From positions 1-26,535 of the forward strand of contig CAZGXW010000040.1 of the NCBI GenBank assembly GCA_964529975.1: a stretch of 26,535 nt of DNA. Reading direction: 5' to 3'. This document shows, in pieces, positions 1 through 7,790 of the stretch. The stretch is from JADFMN01 sp964529975 (GTDB lineage: Bacteria; Armatimonadota; Fimbriimonadia; Fimbriimonadales; Fimbriimonadaceae). Within the stretch, counting starts at the first letter, position 1, and every line of letters starts with the position of its first letter. The notes under the pieces are model-generated. The model was given only the letters and a program-made list of their open reading frames with translations. It had not been told where the DNA came from and ran no database searches. Made by a program: the position numbers and the translations under genes.

Positions 1-583
1 CGTGTGAAAAGCCCAGGACGTATTCTTCAGCCTCAGCGAGAGTCAGGCCTGGTGTCCGTTCACAGTTGCGTTTGAGGTTCAACAGCAGCATGGGATTGTG
101 GATCCCCATGAGCAAGTAACCAGCATCAAGGAACAGTCCCGCTGTGTAGAGTTCTTCCGGCGAGGCCTGAGTCCTGTTCTTCGCCAACGACCTCGCGATG
201 AAGGCTTGCACCAACGAACGCTGTCTCAACTGGTTGACGTCGATGACTTTTGCATCCTTGGTCGCAGAGGCCAACGACGACAGGATGATCGTGACCATGA
301 GGCTCTCGAGTTCTCGCCATCCGAGAACCTCGATTGCGAACTTCACGCTGCTGATCTCCATCGCCCCATAGGCGGGGGAGGAGGCGAGTTTGACGAGATT
401 GATCGCGAGTTCAGGAGAAACTTGGACGACGGCCTCGACCTCGGTCGCGGCTGCGTTGCGCCGCACAAGGTCCAGAACCTTTACGGCTTGGTTGACGCTG
501 ACGTTGAGATTGCCGCTGCGCCTGGCCAATAGCCGGAAGTGCTGCAGTTTGGACTCGTTACCTCTAGGCGTCTCAAGACTCAT
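1..583 (-). CDS. HDOD domain protein, C-terminus cut off by the window edge
   Basis: HDOD domains are HD-like folds without the catalytic metal site, found in bacterial signalling proteins that control motility, stress or cell division. The reverse strand is open for 194 codons from ATG at 583 to the window edge, so the C-terminus is missing. The visible part has the family pattern: an LVKLASSPAYG segment near residue 70, then SSVKFAIEVLG about 12 residues later, then a helical stretch with YTAGLFLDAGYL near residue 150. These match the usual 'L.l.nSa.yg', 'i.s...Ai..LG' and 'aGLlhdiG' positions. No partner domain is visible. An in-frame TTG at 616 sits just after a purine-rich GGAGGGGGAGG (618-628) and may be the true start, adding 11 residues; the SD before the ATG is too close. 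It lies 65 bases downstream of rtcB on the same strand. Family call is from motif recognition. Confidence 0.82.
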   Translation of the reverse strand, partial: MSLETPRGNESKLQHFRLLARRSGNLNVSVNQAVKVLDLVRRNAAATEVEAVVQVSPELAINLVKLASSPAYGAMEISSVKFAIEVLGWRELESLMVTIILSSLASATKDAKVIDVNQLRQRSLVQAFIARSLAKNRTQASPEELYTAGLFLDAGYLLMGIHNPMLLLNLKRNCERTPGLTLAEAEEYVLGFSH

Positions 584-648
584 GGCCTCAATAGTTATCG
601 GTAATCGTGTACACAAACCTCCCCCTCCGTGAGGAGTTTTTGAGCCAG

Positions 649-1818
649 TTAGTCTCGATACGGGTCGAACTCGTTTTCGCCTGCCATAGCCACCCCGATC
701 GGCTTCAGGGTGTGGATAACCCGAATTGAGGCCTCGTGGTGCTTCAGCACCTCTGGAAGCCGCTTGTAGCAGTGAGGGGACTCATCCGTTCCAGCCCCCC
801 TTAGGGCCACACCCATGTCCTTGACCCACTCATCCATCATCTCGCGAGTCACAGCGCCGCCCGTCCGCTTGCCCTTAATGACCCTGCCTGCGGCCTGGTT
901 GCGCGACATCACCCGTCCAGCACCATGGACGGTCGAATAGAACCCGGCCCGGCTCTCTTCTGTGTCCACGCCTTCGAGGATGACGGAGACGTCCCCCATG
1001 GAACCTCCCACAAAGCCGCGCTGCCCGGGGAAGGCGGGCGTCGCGCCCTTACGGACGACGATCAGTTCTTGGTCGCCGTGCTTCTCTGTCCAGGCGAAGT
1101 TGTGGTTGTTGTGGACCTCGTCCAGCGGCTTTGCCCCCATGATTCGGAGCACGCGGTCGCAAACCCAGTCACGACCGGCGTAGGCGTACTGGCCAGCGAC
1201 ATCCATGGCGCGCATATAGTCTTCTCCAAGTGCGCTCTTCAAGTCCAAGACGACCGGCGGGACGAACATACCGTGCTTTCCGCCGCCCTCTTCCACGGCC
1301 CATGTCGCCACTTTGTGCCCAATTCCGCGTGAACCGAAGTGGACGCCGACCCAGACCCTCTCTAGTTCGTCGACAAACACATCGACATAGTGGTTTCCGC
1401 TGCCGACAGTGCCGAGTTGGGCTTGTGCGCGTTGGCGGTTGAGGCGAAGGACGTCGATGTCCTTCCAAGCGTCGTCATCGAACAGTTCGTGGTCGACGTG
1501 CTCTTCGTTCTTCATCCCCATGCCGAACGAGATCTTTTCGAAGACATCGTCCATGATGCGCGCGATCTTGCGCCTAGCTTCCTTTGCCGGCATGTCGGTG
1601 AGGACCGCCTTGTTTCCGCACCCGATGTCGAACCCGACGCCGCTCGGGCTTACTTTCCCCTGGTACGCGACGACGCCACCGATCGGCATGGAGTAGCCGA
1701 CGTGGTGGTCCGCCATCAGTGCGGCCCCGACCGCATCGGTCGAGCACTCCTGGATCTGGGTGAGCGCGTCCTCGAGGATAGGCTCGCCCCAGACTGGGAT
1801 TCCATTCAGTAGGCGCAT
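649..1818 (-). CDS. rtcB: RNA-splicing ligase RtcB (3'-phosphate/5'-OH RNA ligase)
   Basis: RtcB joins RNA 2',3'-cyclic phosphate or 3'-phosphate ends to 5'-OH ends using GTP and Mn2+, in tRNA and rRNA repair. The 389-residue protein has the hallmark blocks in order: GVGFDIGCG (residues about 60-68, metal ligands Asp and Cys), AQLGTVGSGNHYVDV (about 135-149), VHFGSRGIGH (about 159-168), the metal-binding HNNHNF block (about 237), the VVRKGATPAFPGQRG block, and STVHGAGRVMSR, whose His is the one guanylylated in the family. Length is in the shorter bacterial range and all catalytic blocks appear intact. The start ATG at 1818 has no clear SD. No rtcA, archease or rtcR-type regulator is visible beside it. 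Confidence 0.97.
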   Translation of the reverse strand: MRLLNGIPVWGEPILEDALTQIQECSTDAVGAALMADHHVGYSMPIGGVVAYQGKVSPSGVGFDIGCGNKAVLTDMPAKEARRKIARIMDDVFEKISFGMGMKNEEHVDHELFDDDAWKDIDVLRLNRQRAQAQLGTVGSGNHYVDVFVDELERVWVGVHFGSRGIGHKVATWAVEEGGGKHGMFVPPVVLDLKSALGEDYMRAMDVAGQYAYAGRDWVCDRVLRIMGAKPLDEVHNNHNFAWTEKHGDQELIVVRKGATPAFPGQRGFVGGSMGDVSVILEGVDTEESRAGFYSTVHGAGRVMSRNQAAGRVIKGKRTGGAVTREMMDEWVKDMGVALRGAGTDESPHCYKRLPEVLKHHEASIRVIHTLKPIGVAMAGENEFDPYRD

Positions 1819-1859
1819 CGCGACGGGGTTAGACGGCCTCGATTGCCCCCAAGTTCCAC

Positions 1860-2924
1860 CTAGGCCTTGTATGTATAGTCGCCTCGGTGGGCGTCCTCGA
1901 TGTACCTGGCAAGCACGTCGACGGACGCCTTCAAGTCCTTTTTATGGATCGTCTCATTGACGGTGTGCACGTACCGCGTCGGGATCGAGAGCGTGAACGA
2001 AGGGATGCCACCGTGTTGTCGCTGTACTCCGCCAGCGTCCGTTCCGCCGAGGGGAAGGACCTCGATCTGGTGAGGGATCTTGTGCTTCTTGGCGAGTGAG
2101 AGGAAGTGCTGATAGAGTTTGGGGTGACAGATCAACGACGAGTCCATGAACTTGATCGCCGTTCCATCTCCTAGCCGCGTAACCGCCATCTCGTCCGGAA
2201 TCCCAGGGATGTCGTTTGCAAGAGTGATGTCGATCGCGACGCAGATGTCTGGCCTGAGCCCGCTGCCGGCCGCCGTCGCACCCCTGAGTCCGATCTCTTC
2301 TTGGACCGTCGCCACACCGAAGACGTCGACTTCGTGCGACTTCGCCGCCTTCATTGCCTCGATCATTACGAACACCGCGACTCGGTCGTCCATCGCCTTG
2401 CACGTATAGAGGTCTCCCATCTCGTGGAACGCCCTGTCCATCGTGACCATGTCGCCAATCTGGATCGTTCGCTTGACTCTGGCGACGGGCAGGCCAAGGT
2501 CGACGAAGTAGTCGTCTGTGGTTAGTTGCTTGGCCGCATCAGCAGGGGTTAGGAGGTGCTTGGGCTTGACTCCTGGCATCATGACGCCATTCAGGGCTCC
2601 ATCTTTGCAGTGCACGATGACGCGCTGCGCAGCCATCATGCGCGGATCCCACCCGCCCAGAGGTTGGACGCGCAAAAAGCCTTTGGGATCGATGTAGCGA
2701 ACGATGAACCCGATCTCGTCCATGTGGGCGGCCAGCATCAGTTTCTTCGGGGCGCCCTTGGCCGGCTTTCTCGTCGCTCGTTTCAGGCAGATCATGTTGC
2801 CCATCGTGTCGACGCTGATCTCGCAGACTTTTGCGAGTTCCTTCTTGACGATCGCGCGGATCATTTCTTCCTGGCCAGGCACGCCGTGCGCCTCGGTCAG
2901 CCGCTTGAGAAGATCGATGTTCAT
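1860..2924 (-). CDS. M42 family metallo-aminopeptidase (tetrahedral aminopeptidase / endoglucanase M type)
   Basis: M42 peptidases are cytosolic dinuclear metal aminopeptidases that form large tetrahedral assemblies and trim short peptides. With the start at 2924 the protein is 354 residues, the normal size. Visible metal and catalytic positions are AAHMDEIG (His67, Asp69), MDDRVAV (bridging Asp near 180), TVQEEIGLRGA (Glu209/Glu210), VAIDIT (Asp232) and the C-terminal YVHTVNE His, with GGTDAGG just before it. An upstream in-frame ATG at 2963 adds 13 residues, but family members begin close to 'MN..LLK.LTEA.GVPG', so I prefer 2924. A TATAAA hexamer lies 7 bases before this ATG, suggesting a leaderless mRNA. 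It lies 41 bases upstream of rtcB on the same strand. Substrate specificity cannot be read from the sequence. Confidence 0.95.
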   Translation of the reverse strand: MNIDLLKRLTEAHGVPGQEEMIRAIVKKELAKVCEISVDTMGNMICLKRATRKPAKGAPKKLMLAAHMDEIGFIVRYIDPKGFLRVQPLGGWDPRMMAAQRVIVHCKDGALNGVMMPGVKPKHLLTPADAAKQLTTDDYFVDLGLPVARVKRTIQIGDMVTMDRAFHEMGDLYTCKAMDDRVAVFVMIEAMKAAKSHEVDVFGVATVQEEIGLRGATAAGSGLRPDICVAIDITLANDIPGIPDEMAVTRLGDGTAIKFMDSSLICHPKLYQHFLSLAKKHKIPHQIEVLPLGGTDAGGVQRQHGGIPSFTLSIPTRYVHTVNETIHKKDLKASVDVLARYIEDAHRGDYTYKA

Positions 2925-2931
2925 CGGCCCA

Positions 2932-2937
2932 TTTATA
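2932..2937 (-). promoter_or_regulatory. candidate -10 element directly upstream of the M42 peptidase start
   Basis: On the minus strand this reads TATAAA, five of six matches to the -10 consensus, and ends 7 bases before the preferred ATG at 2924. That would place the transcript start at or near the start codon. No convincing -35 is seen at 16-18 bases. If the upstream ATG at 2963 were used, this hexamer would be coding, so the call depends on the start choice. Confidence 0.35.
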
Positions 2938-3029
2938 CCGAATCGGAATACTGGTTGTTCCATTGATACTTTGGGCCCAACGCCACGCGTGCGGAATCCG
3001 TCCGTAAGGTGTATTCAGACGAGGCCGCT

Positions 3030-5063
3030 ATGGCGTCAGACGAACTGAGCGAACTGCGAGCGAGGGTCGAAAGACTCGAGTCCGAGGTCGAAAGGTTGCG
3101 CGGAGCGCAACAGCCAAGAAAAACAAGCAAGCCTGTGACTGGACCTCCGCCAGTCCAGCGGACCGAGTTCGAGCCCATGCGTCCACGGGAGGAGACCTTG
3201 CCGCCAAAGGTGGCTGACGCTACTCTCGTCGACTCCGAGATCAAGTTCGGATCTCAAGTATTGCCGCGAGTGGGAATAGCACTCGTGCTGATCGGAGTGA
3301 TCATCCTTGTCGCCAAGGCGATCGAACAAGGCTGGATCACCCTCACCGTGCAGTTCGTGGGCGAACTCGTGCTTTGCGCGGTGCTCATAGGGCTCGGACT
3401 TTGGAAGATCAATCTGAGCGAGGACTTTGGCCCACTCTTGATCGGCGGGGGATCGTGCGGCTTGTATCTCAGTTTTGCGGGCGCACACGTTTACAAAGAC
3501 CTGCTCTCCGGAGAGACGCTCGTACTCCTGTTCGTCTTGTTGAGCCTTGCCAACCTCGCGTTCAGTTGGTGGCGGTCTAGCCGATCGTTCTGGGTGATCG
3601 GGTTCTTGGGAGGACTGGTCGCTGCTGTTCTGCCGCTGGATGAATGGAACACGACCTCGGCTTTGATGCTCGTCGCTGTGATCTCGGTGCCAGCCGCGCT
3701 GCTTGCCGCAAGGCAGAGGTGGCTGAAGGCGCAGATTGCCCTCTGGTTCGTGTCCGTACCGTTCGTCCTGTACGTCGCATTCGAGGGGCTAGACCGAGAC
3801 CTGATGTCCCTCAACGCAGGACTCACCGTACTTTGCCTGTTCTCGCTCTTGCCAGTCTCCGCGTACGTTCTCAGGTTTGTCCAGAACGGCTTTGATCCGA
3901 AGGGACTGTTCCCTGTGTTCGCTACCCTTGCGACCTCAGTTGCGGTCGTCTCGCTTGGCGATGGGAGTGGCCCGATCCCCGACTCCTTGTTCGTTGCGGC
4001 ACTGGCTTTGGCCTCTGTAGCCGTGACAATCCCTGTTTGGCGCGAGACACAAGGACGAAGTCTCCAGGTAGGGGCACTCGTCGCTTTGACCGCAGTCGGT
4101 CCAATTCCTTTCGCTCCGTTGGCCGCGTGCCTGACTTACGCGGCGCTGAGCGTCGCAGCTTCGGGTTTCGCATTTGCCTCAGTGGATCGGCTCGCCCGCC
4201 CTGGTGTCTACTTTGCTTCTGGGTACTTCTCGCTGGCCGGCGTCTCCTACGCCGTAGCGATGTCGGAGCGCGTGCCTGTGGAAGGCACGGAGTACCTCAT
4301 GCTCGCCGCCTTGGCGTTCTCGCTTCTGTGTGTGACGTTCGTCGCTAACCGTCTGGAACGCCAAGACCAGGCGTCCGTGTCCGTTGCGGCGCTTGTCTTG
4401 TTTCCCATCGTCTCACGGGCGGCATTCATCGCGGCCGAGCATCCCTTCACCTACAAGTACATGCTCATGGGACAGGCGATCTATGCGCTTGTGCTCGCGG
4501 TCGTCTCCTGGCAAGCCAAGTGGAAGTTTCCAGCCAACCTCGCCCTGGTCTTCGCATACTTCCTGTGCTTCCTCTACTGGGTCGACTTCGAGTCCAGCCC
4601 ACAGGTCTACGGGTTCTCTTTCCAACTGCCACTCATGCTGCTCGTTGCGGCCGTTGCTGTCTTCTCCACTTTGGGTTACAGCAAGGAAGGTGTCGAACGC
4701 GCGGCGGTCTTAACCTTCGCGTCCCTGCTCGGCTGGTTCGCCTTTGCGAGGTCTCTCTATCTTGTCCTGACCTTGCCGTCCATTGGAATGGAGGGAAACT
4801 CCGCGGTCTCCGTGGCGTTCGCCCTCTACGGCGGGCTCTTGATCGCGCTCGGGTTCATGCTCGAGCAAAAGACGCTCCGCATCTTCAGTTTCGTTGTGTT
4901 CGGCGTGACCGTCGGCAAGGTCCTTCTCATCGACCTGAGCGAAGTCGATGCACTGATTCGCGTCTTGGTCTTGCTCGTCCTTGGCGCAATCCTGATCGCA
5001 GGCGGCTACATCTATGTCAAACGTCGAGACGCTGAGGCCAAGTCGATAGATCCAGCGCCATAA
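3030..5063 (+). CDS. DUF2339-type large polytopic membrane protein
   Basis: The protein is 677 residues. It begins with a charged heptad-like coiled coil (about residues 1-35, SDELSELRARVERLESEVERL), followed by a Pro-rich linker, then roughly twenty hydrophobic segments to the C-terminus, which ends in a short basic tail. The first membrane pair, with IALVLIGVIILVAKAIEQGW followed by a GxGLW-like turn, resembles the start of the DUF2339 domain, a family of predicted membrane proteins of unknown function. ATG 3030 is preferred over GTG 3009 because GAGG (3021-3024) sits 5 bases before it. It is divergent from the M42 gene and its last 47 bases overlap the convergent acetyltransferase gene. 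No transport or enzyme function can be claimed. Confidence 0.8.
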   Translation: MASDELSELRARVERLESEVERLRGAQQPRKTSKPVTGPPPVQRTEFEPMRPREETLPPKVADATLVDSEIKFGSQVLPRVGIALVLIGVIILVAKAIEQGWITLTVQFVGELVLCAVLIGLGLWKINLSEDFGPLLIGGGSCGLYLSFAGAHVYKDLLSGETLVLLFVLLSLANLAFSWWRSSRSFWVIGFLGGLVAAVLPLDEWNTTSALMLVAVISVPAALLAARQRWLKAQIALWFVSVPFVLYVAFEGLDRDLMSLNAGLTVLCLFSLLPVSAYVLRFVQNGFDPKGLFPVFATLATSVAVVSLGDGSGPIPDSLFVAALALASVAVTIPVWRETQGRSLQVGALVALTAVGPIPFAPLAACLTYAALSVAASGFAFASVDRLARPGVYFASGYFSLAGVSYAVAMSERVPVEGTEYLMLAALAFSLLCVTFVANRLERQDQASVSVAALVLFPIVSRAAFIAAEHPFTYKYMLMGQAIYALVLAVVSWQAKWKFPANLALVFAYFLCFLYWVDFESSPQVYGFSFQLPLMLLVAAVAVFSTLGYSKEGVERAAVLTFASLLGWFAFARSLYLVLTLPSIGMEGNSAVSVAFALYGGLLIALGFMLEQKTLRIFSFVVFGVTVGKVLLIDLSEVDALIRVLVLLVLGAILIAGGYIYVKRRDAEAKSIDPAP

Positions 5064-5505
5064 ACGTCACTCCAGGGATAGGATTGTCGTAATAGGGCTC
5101 GATCTCGGTAAACCCAAGGCGGCGGTAGAGCGCTATCGCTGCCGCGAGTTTCGGCAAAGTGTCGAGCCGCATGCGCGTACACCCCTGCTCCCTCGCCGCG
5201 TCGATCAGTTCGACCACAAGGCGCCGTCCAAGTCCCGAGCCGCGAAAACGAGGCACGACGTAAAGGCGCTTCATCTCGCACTCACCTTCCGCGTACCCAC
5301 GGTAGGCGATGCAACCGACAGGCTCATCTTCCTCAAACGCGAGGAGCATCTTGCCCGCAGGCGGGCCGTACATCGACGGGAGCGTTCGGAGTTCCTGTTC
5401 GAAGCCGATTGCGCAGAAGTCTTCGGCAAGCCATTCCACATACTCAGAGATCAGCGCACGAGCGATGGCGAAGTCTGCGTCCGATGTCGCCGCTCTGACC
5501 GTCAT
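5017..5505 (-). CDS. GNAT family N-acetyltransferase
   Basis: This 162-residue protein has the acetyl-CoA binding motif A of the GNAT fold: MKRLYVVPRFRGSGLGRRLV, with the RGSGLG pyrophosphate-binding loop, followed by a helix and the motif B strand and helix with AAIALYRRLGFTE near the C-terminus. GNAT enzymes move an acetyl group from acetyl-CoA to an amine; the substrate here is unknown. The reading frame stays open upstream into trxB as far as 6165, but GNAT homology begins at MTVRAATSDADF, so the start is ATG 5505. It is divergent from trxB (72-base gap) and overlaps the 3' end of the convergent DUF2339 gene by 47 bases. Confidence 0.9.
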   Translation of the reverse strand: MTVRAATSDADFAIARALISEYVEWLAEDFCAIGFEQELRTLPSMYGPPAGKMLLAFEEDEPVGCIAYRGYAEGECEMKRLYVVPRFRGSGLGRRLVVELIDAAREQGCTRMRLDTLPKLAAAIALYRRLGFTEIEPYYDNPIPGVTFMALDLSTWPQRLDV

Positions 5506-5577
5506 TACAGCAATTCTAGACGGCCTAAAGGCGATGGGCTCGGGAACCTGTGCGGTGGGTAAGATGCTTCCCCAGTT

Positions 5578-6504
5578 ATGCCCCGCGAAGTGATCATCAT
5601 CGGCTCCGGCCCCGCCGGATACACGGCCGCCCTCTACGCCTCTCGAGCCGATCTCAAACCGCTCCTCTTCGCTGGCGAACAGCCCGGCGGGCAGTTGATG
5701 ATAACAACCGACGTAGAGAACTACCCGGGCTATCCCGAAGGCGTCATGGGGCCACAAATGATGGCTGACTTTCGCAAACAGTGCGAGCGGTTCGGGACAG
5801 AGGTCCGAGACGAGACGGTCACGAAAGTCGACTTCTCTAGCGACCCCAAGAAGGTCTATGTCGGCGACACCGTCTACGAGTCCCGCGCCGTCATCATCGC
5901 GACCGGGGCCAGCGCAAAGTGGCTCGGGCTCGAAAGCGAGGTCACTTTCGGAGGATACGGCGTCAGCGCGTGCGCGACCTGCGATGGGTTCTTCTTTCGC
6001 GGCAAGGAGGTCGCCGTGGTTGGGGGTGGCGATACGGCCATGGAAGAAGCGAACTACCTGACCAAGCACGCGAGCAAGGTCAATCTCATTCACAGGAGGG
6101 ACGAGTTCCGCGCGAGCAAGATCATGCAGCAGCGCGTCCTCGACAATCCGAAGGTCGAGGTCCACTACAACTCAGCCCTGGCAGAAATCAAGGGAGACAT
6201 GACGCCGCACAAAAAGGTCACAAGCATCGTTCTCCAAGACACCGTCAATGGAACAACAAAAGAGGTTCCGATGGACGGCGTGTTCATCGCCATCGGCCAC
6301 AAGCCCAACAGCGACCTCTTCAAGGGGATCCTCGATATGGACGATGTTGGATACTTGAAGGTCGTCCCTGGCACGACCACCACCAAGATTCCTGGGGTCT
6401 TCGCCTGCGGCGACGTCACCGACCCGACCTATCGCCAGGCCGTCACTGCGGCTGGAACGGGCTGTATGGCGGCCATCGACGCGGAGCGGTGGCTCGCCCA
6501 TTAG
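5578..6504 (+). CDS. trxB: thioredoxin-disulfide reductase
   Basis: This FAD-dependent enzyme passes electrons from NADPH to oxidised thioredoxin in the cytosol. The 308-residue protein is full length for the low-Mr class: FAD-binding GSGPAG (9-14), redox pair in CATC (Cys132 and Cys135), NADPH-binding GGGDTA (149-154) with HRRDEFRAS (172-180), and the C-terminal FAD block GVFACGDVTDPTYRQAVTAA. All catalytic residues are present. The HRR motif favours NADPH over NADH. ATG 5578 has no strong SD. The sequence TAAGAT, 12 bases before the ATG, is a possible -10. Likely partners are the two thioredoxins at 23905-24592. Confidence 0.97.
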   Translation: MPREVIIIGSGPAGYTAALYASRADLKPLLFAGEQPGGQLMITTDVENYPGYPEGVMGPQMMADFRKQCERFGTEVRDETVTKVDFSSDPKKVYVGDTVYESRAVIIATGASAKWLGLESEVTFGGYGVSACATCDGFFFRGKEVAVVGGGDTAMEEANYLTKHASKVNLIHRRDEFRASKIMQQRVLDNPKVEVHYNSALAEIKGDMTPHKKVTSIVLQDTVNGTTKEVPMDGVFIAIGHKPNSDLFKGILDMDDVGYLKVVPGTTTTKIPGVFACGDVTDPTYRQAVTAAGTGCMAAIDAERWLAH

Positions 6505-6551
6505 GCGAACCCCCGGGCCGTCAAAAGCGTCGTAGAGACTAAGGAAGGACA

Positions 6552-7670
6552 ATGCTGGGAACCCTTACTTTTGCCCTGCTCGCGTCGGCGGGTCAGCAGC
6601 AGCAGATCGAGGTGCCAGACGTAAGGGTCGGCCGAGAACTCAAACTCACAAGCGCGGACAAGAAACTTTCCATCCTACTCATCCAGGCGTACACGTCCAA
6701 AATGGACCGTCCCAAGCGATCTCCCCTCAATGACTGGGTGTTCGAGTACGTGACCAACGGGTACACGCGGGAGACCGAGAACGAGGGCTACAACATTCGC
6801 ATCCGAGTGTTCAACCAGTTTCGTGCGACCGAGGGGGACGTCACGGACTATGCTGCGCGCATGCTCCTGCGGCTTTGGGACTTCAACCGCTGGAGGATGA
6901 ACTCAGACCATGGCCACATCTTCAATCTCCGCACCGTAGACCTGTATCTGTGCTTTGGGGGCGAGCCGGGCGGCCAGCAAGTCTTGATCGAAGACCACGA
7001 CGAACTCGACAACAACGGCAATCCGTTCCGGGCGAACAACATCTACATCTACGCCATTACGTCGCTCACCGACAAGCTGGAGTTCGCTAGGGAGATCGCT
7101 CACGAGTACGGTCACGCGACGTGGCCGGCCATCGGCGGATTTACCAAGCCCGAGCAGTGGGCAAACGGCGACATGGGCGAGCGCGTGTTCTTGATGTGGA
7201 TGCTCCAAGAGATCGAGAAGGGCACGCTGGGACGGGACGACATGATGCAGGCCAGGGTCGAGGACCTTCGCGTCATGTACAAGAACCGAATCCTTCCGGA
7301 CATGGAGAGGGTCGCGACCCGCGGCCCTGACATCGGACTATTGGCGAAGGGCGATGAGAAGGCCTACAGCGAGTTGCTCGGCCTCACAACCTACGCGGCA
7401 GCGATCATGCCCCACCGGATGTTCGGCCGGGCCATCCACCTCAACCCGAACAGGACGGCGGCGGGGTTGGCGAAGGGCGTCTTGGACGCGGCCGACGAAG
7501 CCCAGACCTGGAACGTTACGGTCCCGAACGGACTCCAGGGTCAGGCCATCTGGCTGCCAGTCAGAGCCGGCACGGTGTCTGGCGCAAAGGAACTGAGGCG
7601 ACAGGGCGACTGGGTCAAGGTTCAACCGACCAGCGGGGTCATCAAGGTCACGAACAAGCCCAAATCCTAG
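6552..7670 (+). CDS. exported putative zinc metallopeptidase, unrecognised family (HExxH)
   Basis: I do not recognise the family of this 372-residue protein. The N-terminus is a short hydrophobic signal (residues 1-13) ending ASA before a Gln-rich start of the mature chain, so export is likely. The central region holds REIAHEYGHATW with His184, Glu185 and His188 in an HExxH zinc motif. Glu210 (in GDMGERVF), 22 residues after the second His, is a possible third ligand as in gluzincins. The C-terminal ~50 residues are rich in beta-type residues and may form a small separate domain. ATG 6552 has a good SD (GGAAGG). It follows trxB by 47 bases on the same strand, and a short hairpin follows its stop. 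Protease activity is inference from the motif alone; it could be a non-catalytic relative. Confidence 0.75.
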   Translation: MLGTLTFALLASAGQQQQIEVPDVRVGRELKLTSADKKLSILLIQAYTSKMDRPKRSPLNDWVFEYVTNGYTRETENEGYNIRIRVFNQFRATEGDVTDYAARMLLRLWDFNRWRMNSDHGHIFNLRTVDLYLCFGGEPGGQQVLIEDHDELDNNGNPFRANNIYIYAITSLTDKLEFAREIAHEYGHATWPAIGGFTKPEQWANGDMGERVFLMWMLQEIEKGTLGRDDMMQARVEDLRVMYKNRILPDMERVATRGPDIGLLAKGDEKAYSELLGLTTYAAAIMPHRMFGRAIHLNPNRTAAGLAKGVLDAADEAQTWNVTVPNGLQGQAIWLPVRAGTVSGAKELRRQGDWVKVQPTSGVIKVTNKPKS

Positions 7671-7678
7671 AGTCCATT

Positions 7679-7697
7679 CTCAGGTTTCCGACCTGAG
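7679..7697 (+). terminator. hairpin after the HExxH gene, weak terminator candidate
   Basis: CTCAGGT (7679-7685) and ACCTGAG (7691-7697) form a perfect 7-bp stem with a 5-base loop, starting 9 bases after the stop of the upstream gene. No T-run follows, so it does not meet the usual rho-independent pattern; it may stabilise the 3' end or be chance. A further CCTGAGG copy follows at 7701-7707. Confidence 0.3.
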
Positions 7698-7721
7698 GAC
7701 CCTGAGGAAAACACCGGGAAC

Positions 7722-7729
7722 TCCGATAA
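7722..7729 (+). promoter_or_regulatory. sigma-28-like -10 box upstream of the flagellar operon
   Basis: TCCGATAA matches 7 of 8 bases of the flagellar sigma-28 (FliA/SigD) -10 box GCCGATAA and lies 61 bases before fliM. The -35 is poor: the only TAAA-like sequence (GAAA) is 11 rather than about 15 bases upstream. Either sigma-28 dependence or coincidence is possible. Confidence 0.25.
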
Positions 7730-7790
7730 CGAAACTGACGGCCCAGATCAGGACTTTTCAAGCCTGCGCTGAGCCGCTAGGAACGTCGAA

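Noticed and set aside
623..640. CTCC-GTGA-GGAG hairpin followed by TTTTT on the plus strand
   Set aside because: The stem is only 4 bp and there is no plus-strand gene to terminate; the same bases serve as a purine-rich SD on the minus strand.
5506..6165. N-terminal extension of the GNAT frame to 6165
   Set aside because: It would lie antisense inside trxB and adds no GNAT sequence; the domain begins at the ATG at 5505.
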